Origin: an uncultured beta proteobacterium
Lineage (GTDB): Bacteria; Pseudomonadota; Gammaproteobacteria; Burkholderiales; Burkholderiaceae_C
Assembly: GCA_903958915.1 (NCBI GenBank)
Contig: CAJBVC010000840.1
Span: forward strand, 1 to 7,260
Direction: 5' to 3'
Length of the DNA: 7,260 nucleotides
In this document: piece by piece, positions 6,503 through 7,260 of the stretch
How the letters are laid out: the number at the start of each line of letters is the position of its first letter
Position numbering within the stretch: position 1 is the stretch's first letter
The notes under the pieces: model-generated
What the model saw: only the letters and a program-made list of their open reading frames with translations
Databases searched by the model: none
What the model was told of the DNA's origin: nothing
Position numbers and translations under genes: made by a program

Positions 6503-7260
6503 TCAATTGGAAAGCTGGGCCCAGGCTTTCTCGAGCCGCTTCACACTCACCGGCTGGGGGGTGCGCAGCTCCTGGGCAAAGAAGCTTACGCGCAGTTCTT
6601 CCAGCAGCCAGCGAAACTCCTGCATGCGTTCGTCGACCGCGCCCTTGCGTTCCGCCACCAGGCGCCAGTAACGCTGCTCCTGCGGGCGCAGCTCAGCTAA
6701 ACGCGTGGCGTCGCGGGCGGGGTCAGCGCGGTATTTCTCCAGCCGCTGGGTGATGGCCTTGAGGTAACGCGCCAGGTGCTGCAGCCGCTCCCACGGCGTG
6801 GTTTGCAGAAAGCGTTTGGGCAGCAGTCGTTGCAGTTGCAGAGTGGCGTCGGTCACAGCATCCGGTGCATTTTTCGTGTCCTTGATCTTGCGCGCCGCTG
6901 CGGCGTACTCGATCAGGATGACGCCCGCCATGCGCGCCACTTCGCTGGAAATCAGATTCAGACGTCCCCGTCCTTCCTCGATGCGCCGCTTGAAGGCAAA
7001 CGCGTCGGTTGGCAAAGGTTCCAGCAGGAAAGCACGGTCGAGTGCCACCGCAATGATCTGTTCGCGCAGTTCCTCCAGCGTTCCTCCACCCGAGCCGTTT
7101 TCCGCCTTGCCCACCTGCATATAGGCCACGGCCATCTTCTGCAGGTCAGGAATGTTCTTTTCCAGGTACTTCAGCGCATCCTTGATCTGCAAGGCAAACA
7201 GGCGACGCAAGCCGGCGCGGTGTTTCGCGGCGGCAGTTTCCGGCTCGTCAAAGACTTCGA
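6503..7260 (-). CDS. hrpA: HrpA-type DEAH-box RNA helicase, C-terminal part (5' truncated by window edge)
   Basis: The last 251 residues of a larger protein are visible; the frame runs unbroken past the window end, so the TTG at 7210 is not a start. The text HRAGLRRLFALQ and the closing block RVSFFAQELRTPQPVSVKRLEKAW match what I know of the DUF3418 C-terminal region of HrpA helicases. The part between is helical and charged (for example PWERLQHLARYLKAITQRLEKY), as in that domain. The helicase motor, with its DEAH and other motifs, is outside the window, so the call rests only on the tail. Members of the family act on RNA in the cytoplasm, including mRNA processing and rescue of stalled or collided ribosomes in Escherichia coli. 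The gene is convergent with livF, with 6 bases between stops, and is not part of the transporter operon. Confidence 0.88.
   Translation of the reverse strand, partial: EVFDEPETAAAKHRAGLRRLFALQIKDALKYLEKNIPDLQKMAVAYMQVGKAENGSGGGTLEELREQIIAVALDRAFLLEPLPTDAFAFKRRIEEGRGRLNLISSEVARMAGVILIEYAAAARKIKDTKNAPDAVTDATLQLQRLLPKRFLQTTPWERLQHLARYLKAITQRLEKYRADPARDATRLAELRPQEQRYWRLVAERKGAVDERMQEFRWLLEELRVSFFAQELRTPQPVSVKRLEKAWAQLSN
6510..6530. repeat. Inverted repeat at the livF/hrpA convergent junction
   Basis: GAAAGCTGGG at 6510-6519 faces CCCAGGCTTTC at 6520-6530, giving a stem with one bulged base. It begins 14 bases after the livF stop and lies inside the last codons of the hrpA-like gene. No T run follows on the + strand, so it is not a classic intrinsic terminator, but it could stall transcription or protect the 3' end of the transporter mRNA. 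It may simply reflect the conserved coding sequence. Confidence 0.35.

Noticed and set aside
1..7260. tRNA, rRNA, riboswitch, CRISPR array, insertion sequence or attachment site
   Set aside because: I scanned by eye for repeats, cloverleaf-like segments and transposase-like proteins and found none; nearly all sequence is covered by coding genes.

Overview
The window looks like chromosomal DNA of a GC-rich betaproteobacterium, most likely Burkholderiales and perhaps Comamonadaceae. This rests on codon use, the style of the Liv-type transporter proteins and an HrpA-type helicase end with a DUF3418-like C-terminus. The assignment is made from memory of these families, not from a search. No RNA gene, insertion sequence, phage gene or CRISPR array was seen.

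Layout from left to right: (1) the 3' end of a sensor histidine kinase gene on the + strand, running in from outside the window; (2) a convergent gene on the - strand for a predicted glycoside hydrolase family 8 (GH8) lipoprotein; (3) a 142-base divergent intergenic region; (4) a compact five-gene + strand operon for a branched-chain-amino-acid-type (HAAT/Liv) ABC importer, ordered binding protein, LivH-type permease, LivM-type permease, LivG-type ATPase, LivF-type ATPase; (5) the 3' end of an hrpA-like helicase gene on the - strand, whose stop lies 6 bases from the stop of livF and which runs out of the window.

The five operon products should form one importer. A periplasmic binding protein delivers a small solute to a LivH/LivM membrane heterodimer, driven by a LivG/LivF ATPase heterodimer. 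The binding protein resembles the branch of the family linked to aromatic acids more than classical LivK, so the substrate is uncertain, and no catabolic gene in the window settles it.

Two proteins carry unexpected changes at key residues. The LivF-type ATPase has threonine in place of the Walker A lysine and also lacks the H-loop histidine, while its LivG partner has every motif intact. This suggests a functionally asymmetric ATPase pair. The GH8 protein keeps its proposed general acid but appears to have alanine where the family's catalytic base aspartate is expected, so it may be inactive or use another base. Otherwise the region is ordinary; I do not see a wholly new system.
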